From SIG78 sp045635745 (GTDB lineage Bacteria > Verrucomicrobiota > Lentisphaeria > Victivallales > Victivallaceae), in NCBI GenBank assembly GCA_045635745.1, contig JAZTWG010000049.1, positions 1 to 64,000 on the forward strand: a DNA stretch of 64,000 nucleotides, given 5' to 3'. Positions 7,368-16,308 of this stretch are shown here, piece by piece. Every line of letters starts with the position of its first letter. The first letter of the stretch is position 1. The translations under genes and the position numbers were made by a program. The notes below the pieces were generated by a model. The model had not been told where the DNA came from. It was given only the letters and a program-made list of their open reading frames with translations, and did no database searches.

Positions 7368-9317
7368 ATGGCAAAACGGGAGTGGAAACATTATCAGGTA
7401 TCCGGTTTGGATTACACTATGCCCAAACTTATCGCCACTATGGCGATCATTGCCTGCGGTGCGTTGGCTATGACGATTTCGGTAACCATGGTGCAGCGGG
7501 TTATGCCGCTGAAATTCAAGGAATTGGGGGTAAGTTCCACACTGATGGTTTTTATTATGTCCACGCTGGGGCAGATACTCAATATGACGGTGTGTCCGTG
7601 GGTGAGTTTTAAAAGCGACCGCTATCGCTCCAGACGCTGGGGGCGGCGGGTGCCGTTTATCCTTTATACTCTGCCTTTTCTCTGTTTGAGCTGGGCTATA
7701 CTGGCACTTTACAAGTATGAAGCGGCATTGCTGCAAAAAGTTCTTGCTCCGTTGGCTGATGTGCCGCAGAGTGTGCTGGTGGTGATTGTGCTGGCGATCG
7801 GGGTGGTGATCTTCAAGCTTTTCTACATGTTTGTTGGATCGGTTTACCACTACATACCCAACGATGTGATCCCGCCGCAGTTTCTGACCCGTTTTTATGG
7901 GGTTATAACGATTGTAAACTCCGGCGCGGCGGCGTTTTTCAACTACTTCTTTTACAAATATGTGTTAAGCCACTTTGAATGGATGTTCTGGGGCTCCATA
8001 ATATTCTATACGGCGGCAATGGGATTTATGTGTCTGGCGCTGAAAGAACCACGCTTCCCCGACCCGACAGAAACAGAAAAACGTTCCAGCAGGGGTATAA
8101 AAGGGGTCATTACTTTTGCCCGAGAGAGTTTTTCGCACCCCATTTACTGGTATGAATTCGCTACCACGGCCTGTACTGCCATTGCCGGTGCAACTACACT
8201 GTTTATCGTCTTTTTTGAGCAGTCCATGGGGCTGACACTTGCTGATATCGGCCGGAAAACCGGTATTGCTGCTATGGTGATGATGATTGCCGGATTCGGT
8301 ATTGCATCGCTGGGAACTTATCTTATCGACCGCTGGCACCCGGTGCGGGTATCGATGCTGCTGCTTTTATTCGGGGTCCTTATTTACTTTTATGACTGCA
8401 AATGGTTTTTCTTCAAGCCCGATGCCAAAGTATACTGGTGGTCAAGCTTGCTGGTGACTCAGGTATGTTTCCTTTTGCGTTTCAAAGGACCGGCAGGGAT
8501 GCCTACTCTTATGCGAATACTGCCCAAGAGCCGTTTCGGACAATTCTGTTCGGCGCGGTCGATCTGCGGCAGCGTGGTGGGGATGATCTTTGCGCTGATT
8601 TTCGGGGTGTTCATCGACTTCCTCAAGAGCGATAAAGGTCTGGGCATGGGCGAGGATGCCTATCGTGTGGTTTATCTCTGGATGACCGCAGCTTACTGTT
8701 GTATGACATTCTGTTATCTGAAAGTTTATCAGTACTACTGTAAACTTGGCGGCTACGGCGGATACAGGGCTCCGGCTCCGTGGTCGGAAGACGGCTACGA
8801 AAAAATGGAGATCTCCCGCGCAGGCGAAGCCGATCCGTTCTGGTGCAAGATGGCGCTTTACGGAATCGACTTTGCATTGGCCGGAACGGTACTTATCGAC
8901 CTTTTCTGGAGTTTTTACGCCGGAAAAATCAATGCGCCGGAAGAGCAGCGGCTCTATCTGGCGGCGGCAGTGCCGGCAGCATCGCTGGCTCTGGCTTTTT
9001 ATCTGGTCGTACGCACGAAGATCCGGAGCTTGATCAAACGCAAATTACGCGGCGAAGATGTTTATGTGCCGCACCACGGCATATTGTTCATGGCGATGAT
9101 CGTGCGGGTATTGATGATGGGGGCATTGGGTATTCAGGCATATCTGGCGCTGAAGCCGGGTTCCAATGGTGTTGCCGCGGGGATGAGTGCGTTTGAATCC
9201 GGAGTGGATATCATCTTTGTTATAGCGATCATACTTTTTGTGCGTCTGGATAAACTTGGCACCATGACCAATGCTCCTGCTGAAGCAGCTGAAGCTCCTG
9301 CCGGAGAAAAAGCGTGA
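7368..9317 (+). CDS. MFS transporter, GPH/sugar:cation symporter type
   Basis: A 649-aa protein with about 12 hydrophobic segments. The first cytoplasmic loop has SDRYRSRRWGRRVPFI, close to the loop signature of GPH/MFS_2 glycoside symporters and the sucrose-transporter group. A large loop with basic and acidic residues splits the C-terminal half. The ATG at 7368 follows GGAAGG at good spacing; an earlier in-frame ATG at 7296 lies at the promoter and is not used. It is followed by a secreted protein, a CE15-like esterase and a GH28-like protein, so uptake of an oligosaccharide or uronate-containing glycoside is likely. The substrate is unproven. Confidence 0.8.
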   Translation: MAKREWKHYQVSGLDYTMPKLIATMAIIACGALAMTISVTMVQRVMPLKFKELGVSSTLMVFIMSTLGQILNMTVCPWVSFKSDRYRSRRWGRRVPFILYTLPFLCLSWAILALYKYEAALLQKVLAPLADVPQSVLVVIVLAIGVVIFKLFYMFVGSVYHYIPNDVIPPQFLTRFYGVITIVNSGAAAFFNYFFYKYVLSHFEWMFWGSIIFYTAAMGFMCLALKEPRFPDPTETEKRSSRGIKGVITFARESFSHPIYWYEFATTACTAIAGATTLFIVFFEQSMGLTLADIGRKTGIAAMVMMIAGFGIASLGTYLIDRWHPVRVSMLLLLFGVLIYFYDCKWFFFKPDAKVYWWSSLLVTQVCFLLRFKGPAGMPTLMRILPKSRFGQFCSARSICGSVVGMIFALIFGVFIDFLKSDKGLGMGEDAYRVVYLWMTAAYCCMTFCYLKVYQYYCKLGGYGGYRAPAPWSEDGYEKMEISRAGEADPFWCKMALYGIDFALAGTVLIDLFWSFYAGKINAPEEQRLYLAAAVPAASLALAFYLVVRTKIRSLIKRKLRGEDVYVPHHGILFMAMIVRVLMMGALGIQAYLALKPGSNGVAAGMSAFESGVDIIFVIAIILFVRLDKLGTMTNAPAEAAEAPAGEKA

Positions 9318-9379
9318 GCGCTTAACTGCGTGGAACTCAAGATTATAACCAACTTACAGCAAAGATTTTTTGCAATATA

Positions 9380-9420
9380 TCCCGGTTGAAATCACTTTTT
9401 CAGCCGGGATATTTATTTGC
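9380..9420 (+). terminator. Intrinsic terminator after MFS gene
   Basis: TCCCGGTTGAAA (9380-9391) pairs with TTTCAGCCGGGA (9398-9409) with one G.U pair, followed by TATTTATTTG. Confidence 0.7.
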
Positions 9421-9444
9421 ATTTTATTTGAAGAGATGTATATT
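9417..9444 (+). promoter_or_regulatory. Promoter of the secreted protein gene
   Basis: TTGCAT (9417-9422) and TATATT (9439-9444) are spaced 16 nt, 60 nt before the start at 9504. Confidence 0.5.
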
Positions 9445-9503
9445 AAGAATATTTGCAAGTGCTTGTTATTCAAATGAGAATAAAATTTCAAAGGAGTAGT
9501 TTT

Positions 9504-11726
9504 ATGAAACAGTTTTTGAGTGCTTTATTGCTGGCCGCTGCAGCTGTGGGAACTCTTTCCGCGGATTCTGTTGATGGCAAAAAGCTTTGGGAAAAAGTTA
9601 TGCAGGGCAAGAGCAATCTTGCCGCGGGGAAAGTTCTGCGCTATTCTCCGGCTCCGAGCTACCGGCTGACAACGGATAAAAAAGATAATAAAGATCTGAC
9701 CGACGGCAAGCTTTCCAGACGCCCTGATGACCGGATCTGGTTTGACCGCAATGCGGTTGGCTGGCGGGTCAATGAAATCTATATCACGCTTGATCTGGGT
9801 GAAAAAATGGATCTGGACAAGGCGGTGATACGAACTCAGGGCGGGAGCCCGAGATTTTCGTATCCCGACAAGATCGAAGCTTTTGTTTCCAACGATGGCA
9901 AACTCTGGCACCGGACTGGCACTTTGAGCCGTCTGCAGCCCGGCGAAATGGAACAGCATGATAATATCAATTTTTTCTACTATGATGAGAGCAAAATCGC
10001 CACAGTTCCGCTGTTTATCAATTTGCAGGCATCTGGACGTTATGTGCTTTTGAAAGTTGCCGCCCGGGGATTTTTCTTTGCCGACGAGCTGGCTGTTCTG
10101 CCGGCTGAAAAGAAGGGCGCTCTGTTCAATGATGCCTTCAAGCAGCCCGGCGAGGAGTTGCCTTTGAGCGGCTTTATTGCCAAGGTCCGCACCGGGAAGC
10201 TGGCGGTCAGCAGCGAGTTTTTTATGCCGCAGTTTTTCGATTTTTCCGATTTGCGTACCCGGAAGAATCGAAAAAGCAAGGTCGAGCTGATTTTGGAATT
10301 ACCGGAAAATATCGAGTTGTACAATCCTGGAAATATCTGGCAATCCCGCAAAATCGGCGATCTGGTGCGCTGGAGCCGGCCCGTGGATCTGAACCATAAA
10401 AATTACAATTACATCGGTGTCAGACTCCGCAGCAGAGTGCCGGGGGGGACCGGCAAAGGCTGGGTGACCGCCAGCGTGGATGGCAAGATGCAGTTCCGGA
10501 GTGCAGTGAAAATCGAAACTCTGAAATTTCCTGAATTCAAAACTTTTGAGAAATTACATGTCAGTCTGGCGTGGATCGGCGAAGATATCCAGCGCTCCTG
10601 GCCGGACTTTTTTACGGTGTGGAAACGTTTGGGGTTTAATGCTGTAAGTTCATTTCCGCTGCACCGCAATGGCAAATACACTCCTGATGTATTGGAGTTT
10701 TTTGAACAGGCCCGCAAAAATAATTTCAAACACATACTCAATCTTTCGGCTGTAATTGAAATGAAACGCACTACGCCTGAAAAGGCGCTGCCCGAACTGG
10801 CGTGCACCGGCAAAAACGCATTCTCTGTATGTCCCTCGTATTTCGGTGCTTACTGGCAGAAAGAGTGCGATCGCCTGGCCGGTTATGTAAAACTGCTCAA
10901 GCCCGATTATGTGTTCTTTGATATTGAGGGCTGGGGTGAAGCTGTCGCGCGTACCGCCGGCTGTAAGCACTGCAATGACGGAGCGGCAAAAGCCGGTATG
11001 AGCCGTGCCGACTATCTGCTGGAATGCGGAAAGCGCCACGTTGCTGATTTGAAAAATGCCGTAGCCAAAGGGGCCGAAGCCGCTTCGATCCCGGTGCCGC
11101 TGATCGGATCTTACGATCGTTCTCCTGCTAAAAAAATCTATCAGATCACCCGTTTTGCCGATGAGTACCCCAAGTATACAGATATGGCGCAGCCCAGTTT
11201 GTATGTGGCCGGCAATGCTGAAAAGGTGCACAAAGTGGTGCGTTATTGTGCCGAACAGATGAATTTCAATAAAAAACTCATAGTATTTCTGACTGCCGGA
11301 ACCTACGGCGAATACGATCCGGAAAAACTTGAACATATGATCCTTGAAAGTTTCCTCAATGGTGCCGGCGGAATAACCTATTTCAACTACCGGAATTTTG
11401 ATACCCCGGAAGATTTCTTCTATCACGCCAGAGCGCTGTCGATTCTGCGTCCTTACGAAGATCTGATCGCGCAAGGTAAACAGCTCATACTTGCGGCCGA
11501 ACCGGCCAATGCGCTCGTTTCGGCATTGCAGAGCGGAAATGAAGTATTACTGATAGCCGGTAATTACAGCAAGACTACACCCCGGGTAAAGATTGCATTG
11601 CCGGACAAGACAAGCAAAGCCGTTGATGCGGTAACCGGAAAAGCAGTGAAAATATCCGGTAAAACTCTGACTCTGGATATACCCGATGGCAAATACCGTT
11701 TGGTATATTTGCAGATGGCAAGATAA
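9504..11726 (+). CDS. Secreted TIM-barrel-like protein with N-terminal discoidin-like domain
   Basis: A 740-aa protein with a clear Sec signal peptide (MKQFLSALLLAAAAVGTLSA). Residues about 50-190 look like an F5/8-type (discoidin) carbohydrate-binding domain, for example ITLDLGEKMDLDKAVI and IEAFVSNDGKLWH. A barrel-like region from about 365 contains LAWIGEDIQRSW and DYVFFDIEGWGEA, resembling the acid-bearing strand ends of glycoside hydrolases. No family can be named. AAGGAG precedes the ATG. Its place between a sugar carrier and the CE15-like and GH28-like genes suggests an extracellular polysaccharide-active role. Confidence 0.6.
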   Translation: MKQFLSALLLAAAAVGTLSADSVDGKKLWEKVMQGKSNLAAGKVLRYSPAPSYRLTTDKKDNKDLTDGKLSRRPDDRIWFDRNAVGWRVNEIYITLDLGEKMDLDKAVIRTQGGSPRFSYPDKIEAFVSNDGKLWHRTGTLSRLQPGEMEQHDNINFFYYDESKIATVPLFINLQASGRYVLLKVAARGFFFADELAVLPAEKKGALFNDAFKQPGEELPLSGFIAKVRTGKLAVSSEFFMPQFFDFSDLRTRKNRKSKVELILELPENIELYNPGNIWQSRKIGDLVRWSRPVDLNHKNYNYIGVRLRSRVPGGTGKGWVTASVDGKMQFRSAVKIETLKFPEFKTFEKLHVSLAWIGEDIQRSWPDFFTVWKRLGFNAVSSFPLHRNGKYTPDVLEFFEQARKNNFKHILNLSAVIEMKRTTPEKALPELACTGKNAFSVCPSYFGAYWQKECDRLAGYVKLLKPDYVFFDIEGWGEAVARTAGCKHCNDGAAKAGMSRADYLLECGKRHVADLKNAVAKGAEAASIPVPLIGSYDRSPAKKIYQITRFADEYPKYTDMAQPSLYVAGNAEKVHKVVRYCAEQMNFNKKLIVFLTAGTYGEYDPEKLEHMILESFLNGAGGITYFNYRNFDTPEDFFYHARALSILRPYEDLIAQGKQLILAAEPANALVSALQSGNEVLLIAGNYSKTTPRVKIALPDKTSKAVDAVTGKAVKISGKTLTLDIPDGKYRLVYLQMAR

Positions 11727-11752
11727 CGTAATTGAGTATATTCAATTTTCAC

Positions 11753-11781
11753 TTGACAAGATCACAAAAGTATTATATACA
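11753..11781 (+). promoter_or_regulatory. Sigma-70 promoter of the CE15-like gene
   Basis: TTGACA (11753-11758) and TATACA (11776-11781) are spaced exactly 17 nt, with the start codon 31 nt further on. A new transcript therefore likely starts here although the gap to the previous gene is only 86 nt. Confidence 0.7.
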
Positions 11782-11812
11782 TATTTTTCATGTAATATAA
11801 AAGGGTTTTTTT

Positions 11813-13168
11813 ATGGCCGAAAAGATATCCGATTCTATAAATTGGGATTTCATTATCAACGAAGATGCTCCGCGTATTCCGGATCGGGATGATCTTTGCC
11901 TGGCGTACGAGCGGGGACTCAATTTAATGGAACTGGAATATGTGCGCTTGATGAACCTTGACGAAAGTAAAGTTCCGCCATATACGCTGCCGCCATTGCC
12001 GGATACTTTGAGCGAATGGCAGCGGCAGCGCCCGGAACTTATGCGGAAATTTCAGGAATATATTTACGGAGATTTCCCTCCGCCGCCTGATCATATCGAA
12101 CTCAAATTGCTGGCTGAACGCGATGATGCGCTCGATGGTATTGCGCTGCGCCGGGAATACCGGGTTTACTGCAATATGGATAATGGCAGAAGCTTCAACT
12201 TTGACTTGCTTTTGTATCTGCCCAAAGATACCGCTGTACCGCCGCCGTGTTTTGTGAATTTGAACATGAAGGGCAATCAGGCTTACGGCCCGGATATGGA
12301 TATAAGACCCACCCGGGCGCCGATGACCAAAGCCGGACGTTGGCATGCGGTGTATCTCAACGAACAGCCGCGCGGACTTGATCCGGGGCGGATGAGTTAT
12401 GCCGAAGGAATCCGGCGCGGTTACGCCATGGCCACGGCATGTTACAGCGAGGTTTTTCCGGATAATCTTGATGGTTTCCGCAAAAGCTGTTTTACGCTTT
12501 TTTATGATGATCTGCGCCCCGACTGCGAAATATCGCTGGCTGAACTTCAAGCCGGGCGCCGCCGCTCGATCGGCGCTTATGCTGCGTGGGCCTGGGGCTA
12601 TTGCCGGGTGGCCGATGCATTGGAAAAACTCGGATTGACCGATAAAAATAAACTTGCCTGTGTAGGACAGAGCCGTCTGGCGGTGGCCAGTCTGCTGGCC
12701 GGGGTACAGGATGAACGGTTCAAGCTGGTTTGCTGCAATAATTCCGGCAGCGGAGGCGCGCAGCTCAACCGGCGAAAATTCGGATCGATGCTGCAAGTGT
12801 TCCGGGCGTGCCGTCCCAACTGGGTAAGTCAAAATATTGAGCAGTATATCGGGAGGGAAGATTCCATGCCCGTGGATCAGCACCAGCTGTTGGCTTTGGT
12901 CGCTCCCAGAATGCTTTATGTGGCAACTTCCAGTGCTGACCTTAATGGCGACCCGCGCGGTTGTTTCCTTTCGGCACAACATGCGTCAAAGGTGTGGAAT
13001 CTTTACGGCTTGAAAGGTTTGGAAACTCCGGATATGCCGCCGGTGGATACGCCCATTGGCAATATGGTACGCTACCATGTGAAAACCGGGCCGCACTCGC
13101 TTACCGCTTACGATTGGGAGCAGTATTTCAAAGCTGCTGACGAATTGTTCTGCACACAGAAAAATTAA
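11813..13168 (+). CDS. CE15-like (glucuronoyl) esterase, no signal peptide
   Basis: A 451-aa alpha/beta hydrolase resembling bacterial carbohydrate esterase family 15. The nucleophile elbow reads VGQSRLAVASL (S287), followed by AGVQDERFKLVCCNNSGSGGAQLNRR, very like the CE15 block after the nucleophile. The C-terminal histidine is in KTGPHSLTAYDW (H428). CE15 enzymes cleave methyl esters or lignin esters of glucuronic acid on xylan-type chains. Characterised members are secreted, whereas this one has no signal peptide, so it probably acts on imported oligosaccharides. The usual elbow is G-C/H-S-R-x-G; here the last glycine is alanine. Confidence 0.75.
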   Translation: MAEKISDSINWDFIINEDAPRIPDRDDLCLAYERGLNLMELEYVRLMNLDESKVPPYTLPPLPDTLSEWQRQRPELMRKFQEYIYGDFPPPPDHIELKLLAERDDALDGIALRREYRVYCNMDNGRSFNFDLLLYLPKDTAVPPPCFVNLNMKGNQAYGPDMDIRPTRAPMTKAGRWHAVYLNEQPRGLDPGRMSYAEGIRRGYAMATACYSEVFPDNLDGFRKSCFTLFYDDLRPDCEISLAELQAGRRRSIGAYAAWAWGYCRVADALEKLGLTDKNKLACVGQSRLAVASLLAGVQDERFKLVCCNNSGSGGAQLNRRKFGSMLQVFRACRPNWVSQNIEQYIGREDSMPVDQHQLLALVAPRMLYVATSSADLNGDPRGCFLSAQHASKVWNLYGLKGLETPDMPPVDTPIGNMVRYHVKTGPHSLTAYDWEQYFKAADELFCTQKN

Positions 13169-13421
13169 ATGTATTGTGTGACGATCTGTAATCTGCCGGC
13201 GCCGGTAAAGATTTAAAAATGACAGTTCAGGAGTCCGGGAAAATAAAGAACGGAGTTGGGCAGGAGGCCGCCGAAAAGAATGAGCCGCTATGATTTTTTA
13301 ACATCTTCCCCGGCAAAAAGAGATTAAAAAGCTGCCTGGTTTGAAAAATTCCGGTTGATAATGTAAAGTAAGACAGAGTGAATTTTTTCTTATACTTTTT
13401 TACTGTATGGGGTATTAAATA

Positions 13422-14696
13422 ATGAAAAATGTGCGTGATTTCGGTGCCGCCGGCGACGGCAGAAAACTTGATACAGCATCTATTCAGGCTGCTTTGGATG
13501 CGGGTGGAATCGTCCATTTTCCGGCGGGGACTTATCTTACCGGTTCGATTTATCTGCGAAGCAATGGCGGACTTGATCTTGCTCCCGGGGCGGTGATACT
13601 GGCAACTCCGGATAAGACACAGTATAATGCTGACGATTTTGTACCCGAAAACCGGGTTTTTGCCACCGAACACGTTTCCGGCGCTCATCTGATAATTGCC
13701 GCCAATGTGGAAAATATCGTTATCCGCGGCGGCGGCCGGATCGACGGCAACCGCGCGGCTGTTTTCAGCACTCCCAATCCGGAATTTCCCGAACGCTTTC
13801 TGCTGCCGGAGTGGCGCATGGCGCAGATGATCTTTATGGTCAACAGCAAAAATATAGTTATTGAAGATGTGGAGCTTTTGAACAGTCAGTACTGGAATTG
13901 TTTTCTGCACGGCTGCGATTATGTAAAAATCCGCGGCTTGCGTATCGAAAACGATTTCCGCACCCATAATGGCGACGGTATAGATGTGGATTGCTGCCGT
14001 TTTGTTACCATCAGCGACTGCATAATAACTTCGTCTGACGACTGCATTACTCTGCGCGGCAACGAGGAGGCGCTGGGCGGCAGCCGACCGTGCGAATATG
14101 TAACGATCACAAATTGTATACTTTCCACCCGCTGCAATGCATTCCGTATCGGAGTGGGCAACGGATTGGTCAGAAGGTGTACTGTCAGCAACGTTATCAT
14201 ACACAATACGCGTACTGCGATCTGTCTGGTTTCGCAATACAGCAAACGCAGTAAAGGTGTGCAGATCGAAGATATCCAGTTCAGCAATCTGCGGCTGGAT
14301 TGCGCCAGACCGTTTCATATAGCCACCACTCCGCGCGGAGTACAGGAAGAAGAAGCCAAAAATATCGAGCGGATCAGCTTCAGTCATGTGCGGGGCACGG
14401 CATACCGCGGCTCGGTGATCTCCGGCAGTCGGGTCGGATATGTAAGCGATATAAGTTTTAATGATGTGAGATTTACTTATACCAGAGCCGATGATATTCA
14501 GCCCGAAGTGCCGGCGTTGACCGGTTACGGCGAATTTATCAGGGGTAATCCGCCGGCAGCATACTATCTGCGTAACGCGCGCGATGTGGATTTTAAAAAC
14601 TGCCGGATAGATCTGCCCGCAGATGAACCGCAGTATCAGCAGGTGGTAATGGCGGAAAACAGCACGTATTCGGTTGATGATGATTGCCGTTTTTGA
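13422..14696 (+). CDS. GH28-family polygalacturonase-like protein, no signal peptide
   Basis: A 424-aa right-handed beta-helix protein. The N-terminus NVRDFGAAGDGRKLDTASIQ is the usual opening of pectate-lyase-like proteins. GH28 acid motifs are present as NGDGIDVDC (D185) and SSDDCI (D206/D207). The catalytic GHG motif is replaced by FRIGVGNG, so the histidine is missing; its activity may differ from classical polygalacturonase. The lack of a leader suggests cytoplasmic action on imported oligogalacturonides, which fits uxaB-uxaA elsewhere in the window. The promoter is unclear in the 253-bp gap upstream. Confidence 0.75.
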   Translation: MKNVRDFGAAGDGRKLDTASIQAALDAGGIVHFPAGTYLTGSIYLRSNGGLDLAPGAVILATPDKTQYNADDFVPENRVFATEHVSGAHLIIAANVENIVIRGGGRIDGNRAAVFSTPNPEFPERFLLPEWRMAQMIFMVNSKNIVIEDVELLNSQYWNCFLHGCDYVKIRGLRIENDFRTHNGDGIDVDCCRFVTISDCIITSSDDCITLRGNEEALGGSRPCEYVTITNCILSTRCNAFRIGVGNGLVRRCTVSNVIIHNTRTAICLVSQYSKRSKGVQIEDIQFSNLRLDCARPFHIATTPRGVQEEEAKNIERISFSHVRGTAYRGSVISGSRVGYVSDISFNDVRFTYTRADDIQPEVPALTGYGEFIRGNPPAAYYLRNARDVDFKNCRIDLPADEPQYQQVVMAENSTYSVDDDCRF

Positions 14697-14736
14697 GTAC
14701 AGGGGTATAAAAATAGGGATTTTTTGATTTCAAAAT

Positions 14737-14764
14737 TTGCGAAATTCAAAATTTGGGTTATATT
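14737..14764 (+). promoter_or_regulatory. Promoter of rpmA
   Basis: TTGCGA (14737-14742) and TATATT (14759-14764) are spaced 16 nt. Confidence 0.5.
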
Positions 14765-14824
14765 AAGACTTCACCGTATTGGATTAAAACATTTTTAGAA
14801 ATTTTTACATAAAGGGATTTTATC

Positions 14825-15076
14825 ATGGCTCATAAGAAAGGTCAGTCCAGCAGCCGTAACGGCCGCGACAGCAATCCGCAGTATCTGGGTGTTAAAAAAT
14901 ATGGCGGCGAAACCGTTCTCGCCGGCAACATCATCGTGCGTCAGTGCGGTACCAAGTTCCATCCGGGCAAAAACGTCGGCTGCGGCCGCGACTTCACGCT
15001 CTTTGCTCTTTGCGACGGCGTTGTGGAATTCCGCAAATCTGCCCGTACCGTCAGCGTGATTCCGGTTGAAGCGTAA
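14825..15076 (+). CDS. rpmA: 50S ribosomal protein L27
   Basis: An 83-aa protein matching L27 over its whole length: MAHKKGQSSSRNGRDSNPQYLGVK at the start and IIVRQCGTKFHPGKNVGCGRD in the core. L27 reaches the peptidyl-transferase centre of the large ribosomal subunit. There is no N-terminal extension of the Firmicutes type that must be cleaved. The usual partner gene rplU (L21) is not upstream; the GH28-like gene is there instead. A terminator separates it from obg, so the pair is only partly coupled. Confidence 0.97.
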   Translation: MAHKKGQSSSRNGRDSNPQYLGVKKYGGETVLAGNIIVRQCGTKFHPGKNVGCGRDFTLFALCDGVVEFRKSARTVSVIPVEA

Positions 15077-15104
15077 GTATAACGCTTTCCCGAACAGATT
15101 TTAT

Positions 15105-15141
15105 GCCCGTACTCTGTCTGTGCAGAGTTGCGGGCTTTTTG
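15105..15141 (+). terminator. Intrinsic terminator between rpmA and obg
   Basis: GCCCG plus ACTCTG (15105-15116) pair with CAGAGT plus CGGGC (15123-15135), followed by TTTTTG. It should limit read-through from the highly expressed rpmA into obg. Confidence 0.75.
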
Positions 15142-15180
15142 TTTATACGGCAGAAACAAGAGTTTTATAGAGGTAGTTTA

Positions 15181-16305
15181 ATGTTTGTTGACAGAGTAAA
15201 AATTTCAGTTAAAGGCGGCCGTGGCGGCAACGGCTGTGTGAGTTTTCATCGCGAAAAGTTTGTGCCGCGCGGCGGTCCGGATGGCGGTAATGGCGGCAAC
15301 GGCGGCAGCGTGGTGCTCAAGGCCGATGTCAATGAACAGAGTTTGATCGATTTGAGCTACAATCGCCACTATGATGCGGACAACGGCCCCAATGGCAAAG
15401 GCAAAAACATGTATGGCAAAAATGCCGATAATGTGGTGGTCAAAGTGCCGGTGGGCACTGTGGTATACGATGCTGAAAGCGGCGAATTTCTCGGCGATCT
15501 GGATGCCGTGGGCATGACTCTGGTCGTGGCGCAGGGCGGCAAGGGCGGCAAAGGCAACGCGGCTTTTGCCACCAGCGGCAACCGGGCGCCCCGGATCGCG
15601 GAAGAAGGTACTGAAGGCGAAGAAAAACTGCTTTTGCTGGAACTCAAAACGATTGCCGATGTCGGTCTGGTGGGTTACCCGAATGCCGGAAAATCCACTC
15701 TTTTGCGGGCGCTTTCGGCGGCCAAACCAAAAGTTGCTCCTTATCCATTTACCACTCTTCACCCCATGGTGGGCGTGGTGGAATACGAGGATTTCGGCCG
15801 TTTAACAGTTGCGGATATACCGGGTTTGATCGATGGTGCGCACCGCAACGTGGGGCTGGGGCATCACTTTCTGCGCCACATCGAGCGTACACATCTGCTG
15901 GTATATGTTCTGGATATGGCCGGGGTTGACGGGCGTACTCCGTGGGAAGATTTCCGCCATTTGCAGAATGAGCTTGAGCTTTATATGAAAGGCTTGAGCA
16001 AGCGCCCCGCGCTGATTGCCGCCAATAAAATGGATTTGCCGGAAAGCGAAGAAAATCTTGCTTTGCTGCGCGAAGAACTTGCCAGCGAAGTAATCGATAT
16101 AGTGCCTATTTCGGCGGATAAATGCGAATTGGACAATCTCAAAGCTCTGCTGCGCGAAAAGGTTGGTCAGCTCAAAGCGGCATCGCCGTTCTTTGTTGGG
16201 GCCAAACATACCGGCGGGGTCGATCTGGTGAGTATCGACGATGCCGACGATGATTTTGATGCTGCATTGCCGGAAGAATTGTTGAACGATAACGACGACT
16301 TTTAA
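15181..16305 (+). CDS. obg: Obg-family GTPase
   Basis: A 374-aa protein with the glycine-rich Obg fold first (VKGGRGGNGCVSFHREKF, GGPDGGNGGNGG), then a G domain with P-loop GYPNAGKSTLL, G3 DIPGLI and G4 NKMD. It acts in large-subunit ribosome assembly and the stress response. The start at 15181 gives the canonical MFVDRVKISV; the in-frame codons upstream lie in the rpmA terminator. The C-terminal tail is acidic (DDADDDFD). The rsmA start follows the stop by 3 nt. Confidence 0.97.
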   Translation: MFVDRVKISVKGGRGGNGCVSFHREKFVPRGGPDGGNGGNGGSVVLKADVNEQSLIDLSYNRHYDADNGPNGKGKNMYGKNADNVVVKVPVGTVVYDAESGEFLGDLDAVGMTLVVAQGGKGGKGNAAFATSGNRAPRIAEEGTEGEEKLLLLELKTIADVGLVGYPNAGKSTLLRALSAAKPKVAPYPFTTLHPMVGVVEYEDFGRLTVADIPGLIDGAHRNVGLGHHFLRHIERTHLLVYVLDMAGVDGRTPWEDFRHLQNELELYMKGLSKRPALIAANKMDLPESEENLALLREELASEVIDIVPISADKCELDNLKALLREKVGQLKAASPFFVGAKHTGGVDLVSIDDADDDFDAALPEELLNDNDDF

Positions 16306-16308
16306 GCT

